Source: Stenotrophomonas sp.
GTDB taxonomy: Bacteria; Pseudomonadota; Gammaproteobacteria; Xanthomonadales; Xanthomonadaceae
Assembly: GCA_003484865.1 (NCBI GenBank)
Contig: DMZT01000035.1
Location: 1-28,210 of the forward strand
Direction: 5' to 3'
Length of the DNA stretch: 28,210 bases
A model generated the notes under the pieces. The model saw nothing but the letters and a program-made list of their open reading frames with translations. It was not told where the DNA came from and made no database searches. Numbering within the stretch: the stretch's first letter is position 1; every line of letters begins with the position of its first letter. Of this stretch, positions 1-5,703 are shown piece after piece. The position numbers and the translations under genes were made by a program.

Positions 1-193
1 CCTCGCGATCCAGCTCACGCAACAGCCCGGCCGCGGCAGCGGTGGTGAGGAGCATGGCCTCTCGCGGCGCGCCTGCCTCCAGTGCCGCGTTGCCCATCAG
101 TTCCAGTGCCTCAGCTGCGGTGCTGTCGCCATGGATGCCCAGGCAGAACAGCACCAGCTGCCGCTGGTAGGCGCGGATGTCAGTCGGCTCCAT
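1..193 (-). CDS. Hypothetical phage protein, 5' part only
   Basis: The reading frame starts at ATG 193..191 and stays open to the left edge, so only the first 64 codons are visible (MEPTDIRAYQRQ...). The start overlaps the end of the upstream replication gene by 14 bases, as expected for translational coupling in a leftward phage operon. The visible part is helical and Ala/Leu-rich, with no signal peptide or known motif. It follows a lambda P-type gene, the position where lambdoid phages carry small ninR-like genes, but I do not recognise the family. It is below 100 codons here and truncated. Confidence 0.6.
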   Translation of the reverse strand, partial: MEPTDIRAYQRQLVLFCLGIHGDSTAAEALELMGNAALEAGAPREAMLLTTAAAAGLLRELDRE

Positions 194-893
194 GCATGTC
201 TCCAAATCCCAGCTCAGCGGCGGCCTGTGCCATGGCGCTGCGCGCCGCGTCGCGATCGCGCACCACCTGCGGCTCGGGCTTCGGCGCGGGCAGCGCGGCC
301 ACCGGCGCGGGTACGGCGCCGCCGTCCATGACGTGCTTCACCGCCCGCTCGTAGCCGTTGGCCAGCATGCGTTGCTGCACCGCGCCGCTCTCGGCAGTGG
401 CGTAGGCGTGCAGGTCCATTTTCGACCGCACCAGCACGGTGAATCCGCTGTGGACCTGGCCGGGCCGCATCTGGCCATCAACTTCGGCAAGGGCCGGGAC
501 GCCGAGGCACATCGCACGGAACTGCCCGGGATTGGGCGGCCACTGCAGGGCGCTGCGCAGGCAGTTGGCCAGGCCGTCTGCTACCTGACGCGGGGTGATG
601 CCTGTCAGCACCTGGAACCACAGTTCTCCTGCGGTGGTCAGGCCACCGGCGTTGTTCACCGGGGATGAGCCGTTCTCGCGCACCCACTTCCCGGGGAACA
701 TGCCAGCCATGCGCTCCCATACCGTCCACAGGGCACTCACCGCGCGCTGATCCGGGTCAGTGCTGGACGAGTTCGAAGTCGGCGTCGATGACGTCGCTGC
801 CTGGTCCGCCAAAGCCGCCAGCTGCCGAGCGCTGTTCGAATTTGCGTCGCTGCTCTGCGACGTGGTCGGCAGAACCGAGCTGAGAGTTTGCAT
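180..893 (-). CDS. Lambda P-type phage replication protein (helicase loader)
   Basis: This 237-residue protein probably loads the host DnaB helicase at the phage origin. The N-terminal 45 residues are Ser/Thr/Asn-rich and look disordered. Residues 46-135 carry the family pattern: DPDQRAVSALWTVWERM, then FPGKWVRENG, then ELWFQVLTGITPRQVADGL and WPPNPGQFRAMCLG, as in the Phage_lambda_P family. The tail is Pro/Ala-rich. ATG 893 has a strong GGAGG ribosome site about 6 bases upstream, so I keep it although it overlaps the upstream DUF1376 gene by 137 bases. A GTG at 740, just after that gene's stop, is the alternative start. The order (initiator-like gene, then P-like gene) matches lambda O-P. 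Family assignment is by remembered motif. Confidence 0.75.
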   Translation of the reverse strand: MQTLSSVLPTTSQSSDANSNSARQLAALADQAATSSTPTSNSSSTDPDQRAVSALWTVWERMAGMFPGKWVRENGSSPVNNAGGLTTAGELWFQVLTGITPRQVADGLANCLRSALQWPPNPGQFRAMCLGVPALAEVDGQMRPGQVHSGFTVLVRSKMDLHAYATAESGAVQQRMLANGYERAVKHVMDGGAVPAPVAALPAPKPEPQVVRDRDAARSAMAQAAAELGFGDMHGAD

Positions 894-1770
894 TGGGGCC
901 TCCGGTGGTGGTGGTATTCGTCGGCGTTGCGCCGGCGGCTTTTCGGCTTCGAGCGGTCTGGATTGCCCAGGGGAAGGGCTTGGCGACAGGCGGGGAGCGG
1001 CTCAGTCCCTCGGCTGCGGTGTCACCCAATTCCTCCGGGGTCACACCTTCGGCCAGGGCGGCGAGAAGGTCGGGATGACTGGGGTTGGTCGAGTGGCAAC
1101 CGGCCTGGCGCATCAGCAGGCACGCACGCCCTGCATCGGTCACACCGCTCAGAGATCTCTGAGTGTGCAGTGATGTATCTGGAGTAATAGATCTGGGGTC
1201 TGGGGTCTGGTTACCCGTGTTCACACCTGTGATCACACCCCCTGTCACGCGTGACAGGTGTGACATGTCACGGTCAGTCACGCGTGACATAGCTGCATTA
1301 GTCACGCCTTCGCTGTGCGTGACATGCGTGACATGGAGAGCCTTAAGCTCAGCCATCGTTACCAGACCCTCCGGAACCACGCCCACGGCCCGCAGATCCT
1401 CGAAAAGCATCGTTCTGCGTGCACGGGTCCGTGCTTGGCGCTCCGTCTCATTACTCTTCCGCGCATCACGTCGCCCTTTGCCCTCGGCAATGCGGCCCTG
1501 GGCTTTGGTGATCTGCTCGTCACAGCGCTTGCTGTGGCGCAGTCCATCGTCACCCACCGGGAAGTAGCGCTCGGCGACTTTCTTGACCGCTGCCTTGTCG
1601 CCCCCGGTGATAGCGCCGGCGATGATGTACAGCTCTGCCAAGCTGTCCGGTAGCGCCTGCTCTTCTGCGTAGTAGGCGAGCATCAGCTTGAAGTAGGCGC
1701 CGTGCTCGATCAGGGACAGCCGCGTTGTGTCCTTGAGGTAGTCGCCGGGGTACATCTCGAAATAGATCAC
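757..1770 (-). CDS. DUF1376 (YdaU-like) protein in the replication-initiator position
   Basis: The first 80 residues (VIYFEMYPGDYLKDT, then LSLIEHGAYFKLMLAYY) are typical of DUF1376/YdaU, found in many prophages next to replication genes. The rest is low-complexity and basic (residues 95-125 Arg/Lys-rich), followed by a Thr/Ser/Pro-rich C-terminus. GTG 1770 is chosen as the start because it overlaps the upstream stop as GTGA and has a GGGGGA ribosome site. The open frame extends further upstream, but that part is the shadow of the upstream gene. The gene sits where lambda has O, just before a P-type loader. Codons for about residues 145-180 are a cluster of palindromic repeats (see the origin feature). 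A DNA-binding initiator role is inferred. Length is 337 residues. Confidence 0.75.
   Translation of the reverse strand: MIYFEMYPGDYLKDTTRLSLIEHGAYFKLMLAYYAEEQALPDSLAELYIIAGAITGGDKAAVKKVAERYFPVGDDGLRHSKRCDEQITKAQGRIAEGKGRRDARKSNETERQARTRARRTMLFEDLRAVGVVPEGLVTMAELKALHVTHVTHSEGVTNAAMSRVTDRDMSHLSRVTGGVITGVNTGNQTPDPRSITPDTSLHTQRSLSGVTDAGRACLLMRQAGCHSTNPSHPDLLAALAEGVTPEELGDTAAEGLSRSPPVAKPFPWAIQTARSRKAAGATPTNTTTTGGPNANSQLGSADHVAEQRRKFEQRSAAGGFGGPGSDVIDADFELVQH
1228..1334. other. Candidate phage replication origin: iteron-like palindrome cluster
   Basis: Inside the DUF1376 gene, GTGAC/GTCAC half-sites recur about nine times in 107 bases. Perfect palindromes are TGTGATCACA (1228-1237), CCTGTCACGCGTGACAGG (1241-1258), GTGACATGTCAC (1260-1271) and GTCACGCGTGAC (1277-1288). 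A single GTCACGC follows at 1301, then the 9-mer GCGTGACAT twice in tandem (1317-1325 and 1326-1334), with a third exact copy at 1282-1290. In lambda the origin iterons lie within the O gene upstream of P. This cluster is in the equivalent place, so origin function is a reasonable inference. A cis-regulatory array is the alternative. Confidence 0.5.
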
Positions 1771-2093
1771 ACCCGATCCCCCACGCCGCGCTGCAACTGC
1801 GCCTCCTTGGGACGGCCGGCGAAGGGCGCACGGGCGTCTGGCAACCTGCTGCGAGCAGCAGCAGGATCGTGCACGTCCTGAAGCGCGGTCAGCCACCGGT
1901 AGGCGGTAGCGCGGGAGAGGCCAAACTGCGCCTGGAGCGCATCCACCTGCAGTGGCTGCGGCTGTTCTTTAGCCCACAACACCACGTCCACCATGGGCAG
2001 AAGCTGCACCAGGTTTTCAGGGATACGGCGGCCGGCGGCGTCGAACTCGCCGACCACGGCGATCGCCCAGCTCACCATGACTGCCGAAGTCAT
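1767..2093 (-). CDS. Small HTH-containing phage protein
   Basis: This is a 108-residue protein starting at ATG 2093, which overlaps the upstream stop as ATGA; its own stop overlaps the next GTG as GTGA. The middle (about residues 45-70) has a helix-turn-helix look, LQAQFGLSRATAYRWLTAL, with the Ser-Arg-Ala-Thr-Ala-Tyr-Arg-Trp recognition-helix pattern seen in phage Cro/AlpA-like and MerR/Mor-like proteins. The C-terminus is Arg/Pro/Ala-rich. It lies between a regulator-like gene and the replication genes, so it may regulate the operon or help the initiator. I do not recognise a named family. Confidence 0.6.
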   Translation of the reverse strand: MTSAVMVSWAIAVVGEFDAAGRRIPENLVQLLPMVDVVLWAKEQPQPLQVDALQAQFGLSRATAYRWLTALQDVHDPAAARSRLPDARAPFAGRPKEAQLQRGVGDRV

Positions 2094-2692
2094 TGGCGCA
2101 CACCACTGACCGCGCGCGGTGCCAGATCCTGTAGGTGGCCGGTGACGTAGCGCTTCGCGGTGATCAGCTCGGCTTCCAGCTGCCCCATCTCGTCCAGCGC
2201 GCGGCGCAGTTCGGGGATGTCCTTCGGGCAGATGCGGCCGTCGGCCAGGATGTTGGTCAGCGCTTCCAGTGTGTGGCCAAACTCGACTGACAAACGGGCC
2301 ACAGCCAGCACGCCAGCATGCGGTTCCATCATCGGGATCCGCGCGCCCAGGAAGCCATAGCGCTGGGCCAACTCGCGTGAGCAGGCGTCGCGCCACTGCG
2401 GCGGCAGCGCGCGCACCCAGGACTCTTCCAGATCCACTGGCATCTTGACCGTGCCATTGCGGATCCGGCCAACCAGCTGGGCGTTCGCCTTCAGCGCGCG
2501 CTCGATGCTGTCGGCGTCATCGCCGGAGTGGAACTGGACGTTGCGCTCGCTGGGGGCCACGTCTGCCTGGTACTGCTCGGCGATTGCCTGAGCCAGGCTC
2601 GTATCGGTGTGGCCGCTGTTGCGGATAGCGTCGGTCGTGTGGCGGAACACCACCGCCGACCGCGGTTCTTGGTACTGAGGATCAGGCTTCAT
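2090..2692 (-). CDS. Phage protein of unknown function in the cII-like position
   Basis: This 200-residue soluble protein starts at ATG 2692 with a GAGG ribosome site 6-7 bases upstream. No membrane segment or signal is present. It is the first leftward gene beyond cro on that strand, where lambdoid phages place cII, and it is coupled (ATGA) to an HTH gene. Visible features are an N-terminal stretch with HTTDAIRNSGHTDTSLAQAI, a central DSIERALKANAQLVGRIRNG followed by MPVDLEESWVRALP, and a C-terminal helical part (LEALTNILADGRICPKDIP, then a likely coiled coil). I suspect a DNA-binding regulator related to phage CII-like proteins but cannot show it. Confidence 0.65.
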   Translation of the reverse strand: MKPDPQYQEPRSAVVFRHTTDAIRNSGHTDTSLAQAIAEQYQADVAPSERNVQFHSGDDADSIERALKANAQLVGRIRNGTVKMPVDLEESWVRALPPQWRDACSRELAQRYGFLGARIPMMEPHAGVLAVARLSVEFGHTLEALTNILADGRICPKDIPELRRALDEMGQLEAELITAKRYVTGHLQDLAPRAVSGVRQ

Positions 2693-2762
2693 TTACGCAC
2701 CTCGGGAGGCGATGCAAAGTGGTCACCATGGACAGGACGACCGGAATTCAGGGATTTGGAGC

Positions 2763-2816
2763 CGCCCTCCTTGCGCTAGGCTGGATGTGCGAACAACACA
2801 GCCCGCAAGGAGGGCG
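2763..2816 (+). promoter_or_regulatory. 13-bp inverted repeat covering the ribosome site of the next gene
   Basis: CGCCCTCCTTGCG (2763-2775) and CGCAAGGAGGGCG (2804-2816) are perfect inverted copies separated by 28 bases. The right arm contains the AGGAGG Shine-Dalgarno sequence of the gene at 2819. If transcription starts upstream of 2763, the hairpin would hide the ribosome site. If it starts inside the loop, the repeat could be a DNA operator instead. I could not pick a convincing promoter. Confidence 0.55.
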
Positions 2817-2818
2817 AC

Positions 2819-3106
2819 ATGGAAAATGGCGATCAGGTGTCAGGGGGCGACGATGCGCTCGCTGCAGCAATTGGACACATCAAGGCGTTGGAGTACGCAG
2901 TCCGTGTGCTCATTGCTTCGAATCCTCAACCGGAGCTCTTCCACGCTTCGTGGCAAGCACTGCTACCAGAGATAGCAGCCACCCATGCATCGCTTCCCAG
3001 CAACGAAATCGCTTTGTTCCGCACAGGCTTGCAGCGGGGGCTTGCGGTGGTGAGCGAGACGACCCGGCTTGCGGTGGAAGGCCCGAGGAAAGAACAACCT
3101 CGCTGA
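2819..3106 (+). CDS. Small hypothetical phage protein transcribed against the cro operon
   Basis: This is a 95-residue acidic-to-neutral helical protein with no signal peptide and no motif I recognise. ATG 2819 has a near-perfect AGGAGGG ribosome site 5-6 bases upstream, which argues strongly that it is real despite lying on the opposite strand from its neighbours. Leftward readthrough from cro (3464) toward the replication genes would run antisense across it. Its ribosome site is one arm of a 13-bp inverted repeat, so its translation may be conditional. An opposite-strand frame at 2910-3188 looks like a shadow. It could be a phage accessory (moron) gene. Confidence 0.65.
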   Translation: MENGDQVSGGDDALAAAIGHIKALEYAVRVLIASNPQPELFHASWQALLPEIAATHASLPSNEIALFRTGLQRGLAVVSETTRLAVEGPRKEQPR

Positions 3107-3191
3107 GCTGCCGGGGGGTCATTCCGTCAGCTAAGGCAGAAGCGAGATCACTGGGTTGCGACGAGTGGTGGGGAGCTCCAGTGCGCATCGC

Positions 3192-3464
3192 TCATGCCCC
3201 CTCTACCGGGACGATGCGATCTGCGTCTGGGTCAGGCTCGGACCCGGCGCTCCCACCGAAGATGTCGGGCCGTAGTTCGTGCCTAGACACTTGGGTCATC
3301 GCCTCAATCGACAGAATGTGGTGGGCAGCAACGGGCCTCCGGCCCGTCCGCCATTGAGATACCAAGGCCGGATGGACCTTTAGCAAACGCGCCAGCGCGC
3401 CTTGTCCACCTACCGCGTCGATGGCCTTCTGGATCGGTGTCACGGTCTGAGTCAGTGCGTTCAT
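3192..3464 (-). CDS. Cro-like repressor, YdaS family
   Basis: This is a 90-residue DNA-binding protein. Residues 10-66 fit the YdaS/Cro-like HTH fold: IQKAIDAVGGQGALARLL, then VHPALVSQWRTGRRPVAAH, then the characteristic RHELRPDIFG. The last 20 residues are acidic. It is divergent from the CI-like gene across a 82-bp region with three palindromic operators, which fits a Cro role in the lytic/lysogenic choice. There is no ribosome site upstream of the ATG. The best promoter places the transcription start at or next to the ATG, so the mRNA may be leaderless. Confidence 0.85.
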   Translation of the reverse strand: MNALTQTVTPIQKAIDAVGGQGALARLLKVHPALVSQWRTGRRPVAAHHILSIEAMTQVSRHELRPDIFGGSAGSEPDPDADRIVPVEGA

Positions 3465-3470
3465 GCGCCA

Positions 3471-3499
3471 AACATAGCAGTGCTATTAACGCATGTAAA
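3471..3499 (-). promoter_or_regulatory. Leftward early promoter (cro promoter)
   Basis: Read on the minus strand, TTTACA (3499-3494), 17 bases, then TATGTT (3476-3471) with a TGC extended -10 in front form a good sigma-70 promoter. The expected transcription start is about 3464-3465, which is the A of the cro ATG. One operator overlaps the -10 element and another overlaps the outer edge of the -35 element, so repressor binding should block it. Confidence 0.7.
3474..3486. promoter_or_regulatory. Immunity operator 1
   Basis: ATAGCAGTGCTAT is a perfect 13-bp palindrome centred at 3480. It overlaps the -10 region of the leftward promoter. It is one of five similar sites in the window. Confidence 0.75.
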
Positions 3500-3511
3500 T
3501 AGCAACGCTGT
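3499..3511. promoter_or_regulatory. Immunity operator 2
   Basis: ATAGCAACGCTGT is centred at 3505, 25 bp from operator 1, with one mismatch from dyad symmetry in each arm. It abuts the -35 element of the leftward promoter. Confidence 0.7.
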
Positions 3512-3533
3512 TCGTCTTCCTGAACCCCTTCAA

Positions 3534-3546
3534 ATAGCATCGCTAT
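3534..3546. promoter_or_regulatory. Immunity operator 3, abutting the repressor start codon
   Basis: ATAGCATCGCTAT is centred at 3540 and ends one base before the ATG of the CI-like gene. A weak -10 (TAGCAT, 3535-3540) lies inside it, with only a poor -35 near 3511. Binding here would block the repressor's own promoter, so this is a candidate autoregulation site. The 35-bp distance from operator 2 differs from the 25-bp spacing of the promoter pairs. Confidence 0.7.
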
Positions 3547-4080
3547 ATGCCTAGGCCAGCCAACCCCAAGACCACCGAAGGCCGCTCGATAGCGGAGGCC
3601 ATCACTCGCTCTGGCCTTACACAGGCAGTGGTAGCTGAGCGCCTGGAAGTTACCCCCAGCTTCATCTCCCAGTTCGCGACTGGTCTTCGCCCGGTTCCTT
3701 GGGACAAGGCTGAAGCACTGGCCGATGTGCTGGGTCTGCAGCCCCAAGAAATCAGCGCCGAATACGCACGTCTGATGGATCGTTTCGGCACGTCTCAGGT
3801 TGCGAGACTTGACGCCGATATCGTGAACTCCGCCATCGCTGTGGTGCGCAAGGCTCTGGATCTGGCCACAGGTGAGACATTCGATGTCGAGCAATCCCCC
3901 GATCTATTTGCCCAAGCGCTGCGCGTAGCACTTGCCGCAGATTTAAGAAAACAAGGGAAGGGGAACGATGGATCTCGATCAGGAAATGGACAAGCTGGCG
4001 CAGCTAATCGCACTGCGCGCGCAGCGGAAGATGGGCGTGAAGCCCATGCTAACGGCGGTAGGAAGCGCAAAGCCGGCTGA
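3547..4080 (+). CDS. CI-like HTH repressor without a peptidase domain
   Basis: This is a 177-residue protein. Residues 14-60 form an HTH_3-like domain: IAEAITRSGLTQAVVAERL, then VTPSFISQFATGLRPVPW. No LexA/S24 Ser-Lys peptidase motif is present, so induction by RecA-stimulated self-cleavage is not supported and another trigger is likely. Residues 80-140 are probably helical dimerisation sequence. The last 45 residues are Gly/Arg/Lys-rich and lie over the start of the next gene (113-base overlap). The ATG directly follows operator 3 with no ribosome site, as in leaderless lambda cI mRNA. Divergence from the Cro-like gene and shared operators support the repressor role. Confidence 0.8.
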   Translation: MPRPANPKTTEGRSIAEAITRSGLTQAVVAERLEVTPSFISQFATGLRPVPWDKAEALADVLGLQPQEISAEYARLMDRFGTSQVARLDADIVNSAIAVVRKALDLATGETFDVEQSPDLFAQALRVALAADLRKQGKGNDGSRSGNGQAGAANRTARAAEDGREAHANGGRKRKAG

Positions 4081-4357
4081 TGCACGGCCATCCATGGCGC
4101 CTGGCGCCAGGCCTGCAATGCGCATGGATGTTGTCCTGCGCGAATCCCATTACCGCATGATTCGGCACTTCCTGCGCAGGTGGGGCGCACCAATGCAGTT
4201 GCTCATCGACCAGGCATGCTTCGGGTACATGGGCATCGAGCACCTACCTGATGATGATCTGATCCAGCTCCACAAAGACCTGGAGAGGGCCGAGGACTGC
4301 ATGCGGGACGGTGTCAGTTTCGAAGATGCAGGGCTGCTGCGCAGCCGCTACGGATGA
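3968..4357 (+). CDS. Conserved-looking phage protein of unknown function
   Basis: This 129-residue protein starts inside the repressor gene in another frame, with a strong GGGAAGGGG ribosome site before ATG 3968. The N-terminus is a basic helix (MDKLAQLIALRAQRKMG), followed by an Ala/Pro linker. A compact C-terminal domain (residues 52-129: RESHYRMIRHFLRRWGAP, then LPDDDLIQLHKDLERAED) ends FEDAGLLRSRYG. No membrane segment is present. It would be co-transcribed with the repressor, so it should be expressed in the lysogen, perhaps as a repressor partner or anti-repressor target. Function is unknown. Confidence 0.7.
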   Translation: MDLDQEMDKLAQLIALRAQRKMGVKPMLTAVGSAKPADARPSMAPGARPAMRMDVVLRESHYRMIRHFLRRWGAPMQLLIDQACFGYMGIEHLPDDDLIQLHKDLERAEDCMRDGVSFEDAGLLRSRYG

Positions 4358-4371
4358 AAGGAGAACCACGA

Positions 4372-4779
4372 GTGCGAAAGTCCTTGACTGTCATGACCCT
4401 TCTTGCCATCTCGCTGAGCGGCTGCGCCAATGCCGGGGGCGACAACACCGCGGCGCGCGCAGCAGCTGCGCGCGCAGCAGCCTCAGCGAATGAGGCTGCT
4501 GCAGAGGCCCAGCAGGCGATGGACACTCTCCGATCGTCTACCGCTGAATTGTGCGAAGGCGAGTCGACAGCTGCTGAAAGAATCATGTCGGCGAGGCAGG
4601 CCGGGGTGGCGATGTCGACCGTGATGGCTGCCGCCACAAAGCAGGGGGAACCCTACATAGGGTACGTACGCGAAGCGTATGAAATGCCCCGCCTCTCAAC
4701 CGATTCGGCCAAGGAAGTCGCTCAAGGCGAGTTCCGTGATAACGCGTACGCAGGCTGTTTGAGGCGCTGGGAATCCTGA
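4372..4779 (+). CDS. Small phage lipoprotein, likely expressed in the lysogen
   Basis: GTG 4372 is preferred over ATG 4354, because AAAGGAG (4357-4363) lies 8 bases upstream of it. The 135-residue product begins VRKSLTVMTLLAISLSGC, a clear lipoprotein signal with lipobox LSGC (Cys about residue 18), so it should be lipidated and sit at a membrane facing the periplasm. Mature residues 19-55 are an Ala-rich coiled coil (ARAAAARAAASANEAAAEA). The C-terminal part has two more cysteines (LCEGES and AGCLRRW) that could pair. It is the last gene of the repressor operon and precedes a terminator-like hairpin, so it is a candidate lysogenic-conversion or superinfection-exclusion protein. That role is inferred from position. 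Confidence 0.75.
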   Translation: MRKSLTVMTLLAISLSGCANAGGDNTAARAAAARAAASANEAAAEAQQAMDTLRSSTAELCEGESTAAERIMSARQAGVAMSTVMAAATKQGEPYIGYVREAYEMPRLSTDSAKEVAQGEFRDNAYAGCLRRWES

Positions 4780-4804
4780 TTTCTTAACGAATTCAGAAAT
4801 TTTT
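4779..4804 (+). terminator. Weak hairpin plus T-run after the repressor operon
   Basis: ATTTCT (4779-4784) and AGAAAT (4795-4800) can pair around a 10-base loop and are followed by TTTT. The stem is short and AT-rich, so termination would be partial. It separates the repressor operon from the second early promoter. Confidence 0.45.
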
Positions 4805-4825
4805 GCACTGAATTGTCCCTTATAA

Positions 4826-4866
4826 ACAGCATCGCTATTGTAATGGTTAGATAGCAGCGCTATTGT
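4826..4866 (+). promoter_or_regulatory. Second early promoter with two immunity operators
   Basis: TTGTAA (4838-4843), 17 bases, TATTGT (4861-4866) form a promoter with the same layout as the cro promoter. Operators ACAGCATCGCTAT (4826-4838, centre 4832) and ATAGCAGCGCTAT (4851-4863, centre 4857) overlap the -35 and -10 elements and are 25 bp apart, exactly as in the cro promoter pair. The same repressor should therefore shut off the rightward operon that begins at 4904. Confidence 0.75.
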
Positions 4867-4903
4867 TTCCGCCAACGGCAATCGCCGGGACGGAGACCAA
4901 GCA

Positions 4904-5422
4904 ATGCCTTTGACCAACAGCAACCTGCGATCAGCCCGCCTCGGCCTTATCGCCCTCGCCTGCTTCATCGTCTTGGCCGTTGCGGCCTGGGCCGTTCCCG
5001 GCGAAGCGCCGGCAGCGGATGCCGCTGAAGACGCCCCCGACAGGCTGGTGATCACCAGCCCACGAATCTGCGCAGCCTTGGCCGTGTACGAACTGGCCGC
5101 CGCCGACGATTGGGCCCTGCGCGCCACGGTGGCAAACACCAGCCTCAACGCTTTCCGCGACGCGAGTCGTGTCCCCGACTGCGCGCCCGGCATCACCAAA
5201 GCCCTCACCCAGAACTTCCAGCCTGCACGCTGGCAGCTAGCCCTCGACGCGGCCGATGCCGTGCTGAGCGGCTCCTACCAGGTTTCCCCCGCGGCATGCG
5301 TCCGGGCAAATGCGGTTTTCCCCCTGTCGACCGCAGACGCCAAGTTGCCGAGCACGTCCGCCGTGCTAACCCGGGCTCAGTGCGTGATGCACGACCTGGC
5401 TTTCATCGAGGTGGCCCCGTGA
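4904..5422 (+). CDS. Membrane-anchored or secreted Cys-containing phage protein
   Basis: First gene of the rightward operon, 172 residues, with a GGAG ribosome site 8-9 bases before ATG 4904. Residues 12-31 are hydrophobic (LGLIALACFIVLAVAAWAV), a signal anchor or a cleavable signal ending near a VPGEA stretch. The exported part has four cysteines (about residues 55, 91, 133 and 154), enough for two disulfides. A VYELAAADDW ... ANTSLN ... ARWQLALDAADAVLSG pattern loosely recalls the fold of SleB-type cell-wall hydrolases, but I cannot confirm catalytic residues. Its stop overlaps the GTG of the winged-helix gene (GTGA). Immunity-controlled early expression is supported by the promoter. Confidence 0.7.
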   Translation: MPLTNSNLRSARLGLIALACFIVLAVAAWAVPGEAPAADAAEDAPDRLVITSPRICAALAVYELAAADDWALRATVANTSLNAFRDASRVPDCAPGITKALTQNFQPARWQLALDAADAVLSGSYQVSPAACVRANAVFPLSTADAKLPSTSAVLTRAQCVMHDLAFIEVAP

Positions 5423-5703
5423 TCACCGGCCTTCGTACTGAGACGCGCGCCGCAATGGTCGGCGGCGCCCGCCTGCCACTCAGTCCCACCGAGTCGAAGG
5501 TGCTGCAGCTGATCATCGATGCGGGCGAAGCTCCCATCAGCCGCGCTTCGCTGGAAGAGAAGTTGTACGGCGCCAACACCTGCAAGTCGAACACGGTGGA
5601 AGTGACCATCTGCCGCCTGCGCCAGAAGCTGGGCCAGCACGGCTACCGCATCAACGCCACCCGCAACCGCGGCTACACGATCAGCCAGGACGGTGCCGCA
5701 TGA
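5419..5703 (+). CDS. Orphan OmpR/PhoB-type winged-helix DNA-binding protein
   Basis: The 94-residue product is almost entirely a Trans_reg_C winged helix: LSPTESKVLQLIIDAGEAPI, SRASLEEKLYG, NTVEVTICRLRQKLGQHGYR, then the wing INATRNRGYTI. No receiver domain and no membrane segment are present. GTG 5419 is chosen because it overlaps the previous stop and follows a GAGG ribosome site; ATG 5455 is the alternative. It likely regulates phage or host promoters. It is coupled to a membrane/exported protein upstream and to a tiny gene downstream (ATGA). Confidence 0.75.
   Translation: MITGLRTETRAAMVGGARLPLSPTESKVLQLIIDAGEAPISRASLEEKLYGANTCKSNTVEVTICRLRQKLGQHGYRINATRNRGYTISQDGAA

Noticed and set aside
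2910..3188. 92-residue minus-strand gene following cro
   Set aside because: It is Pro/Ser-rich without a good ribosome site, while the plus-strand gene at 2819 has a strong one and a helical protein-like sequence.
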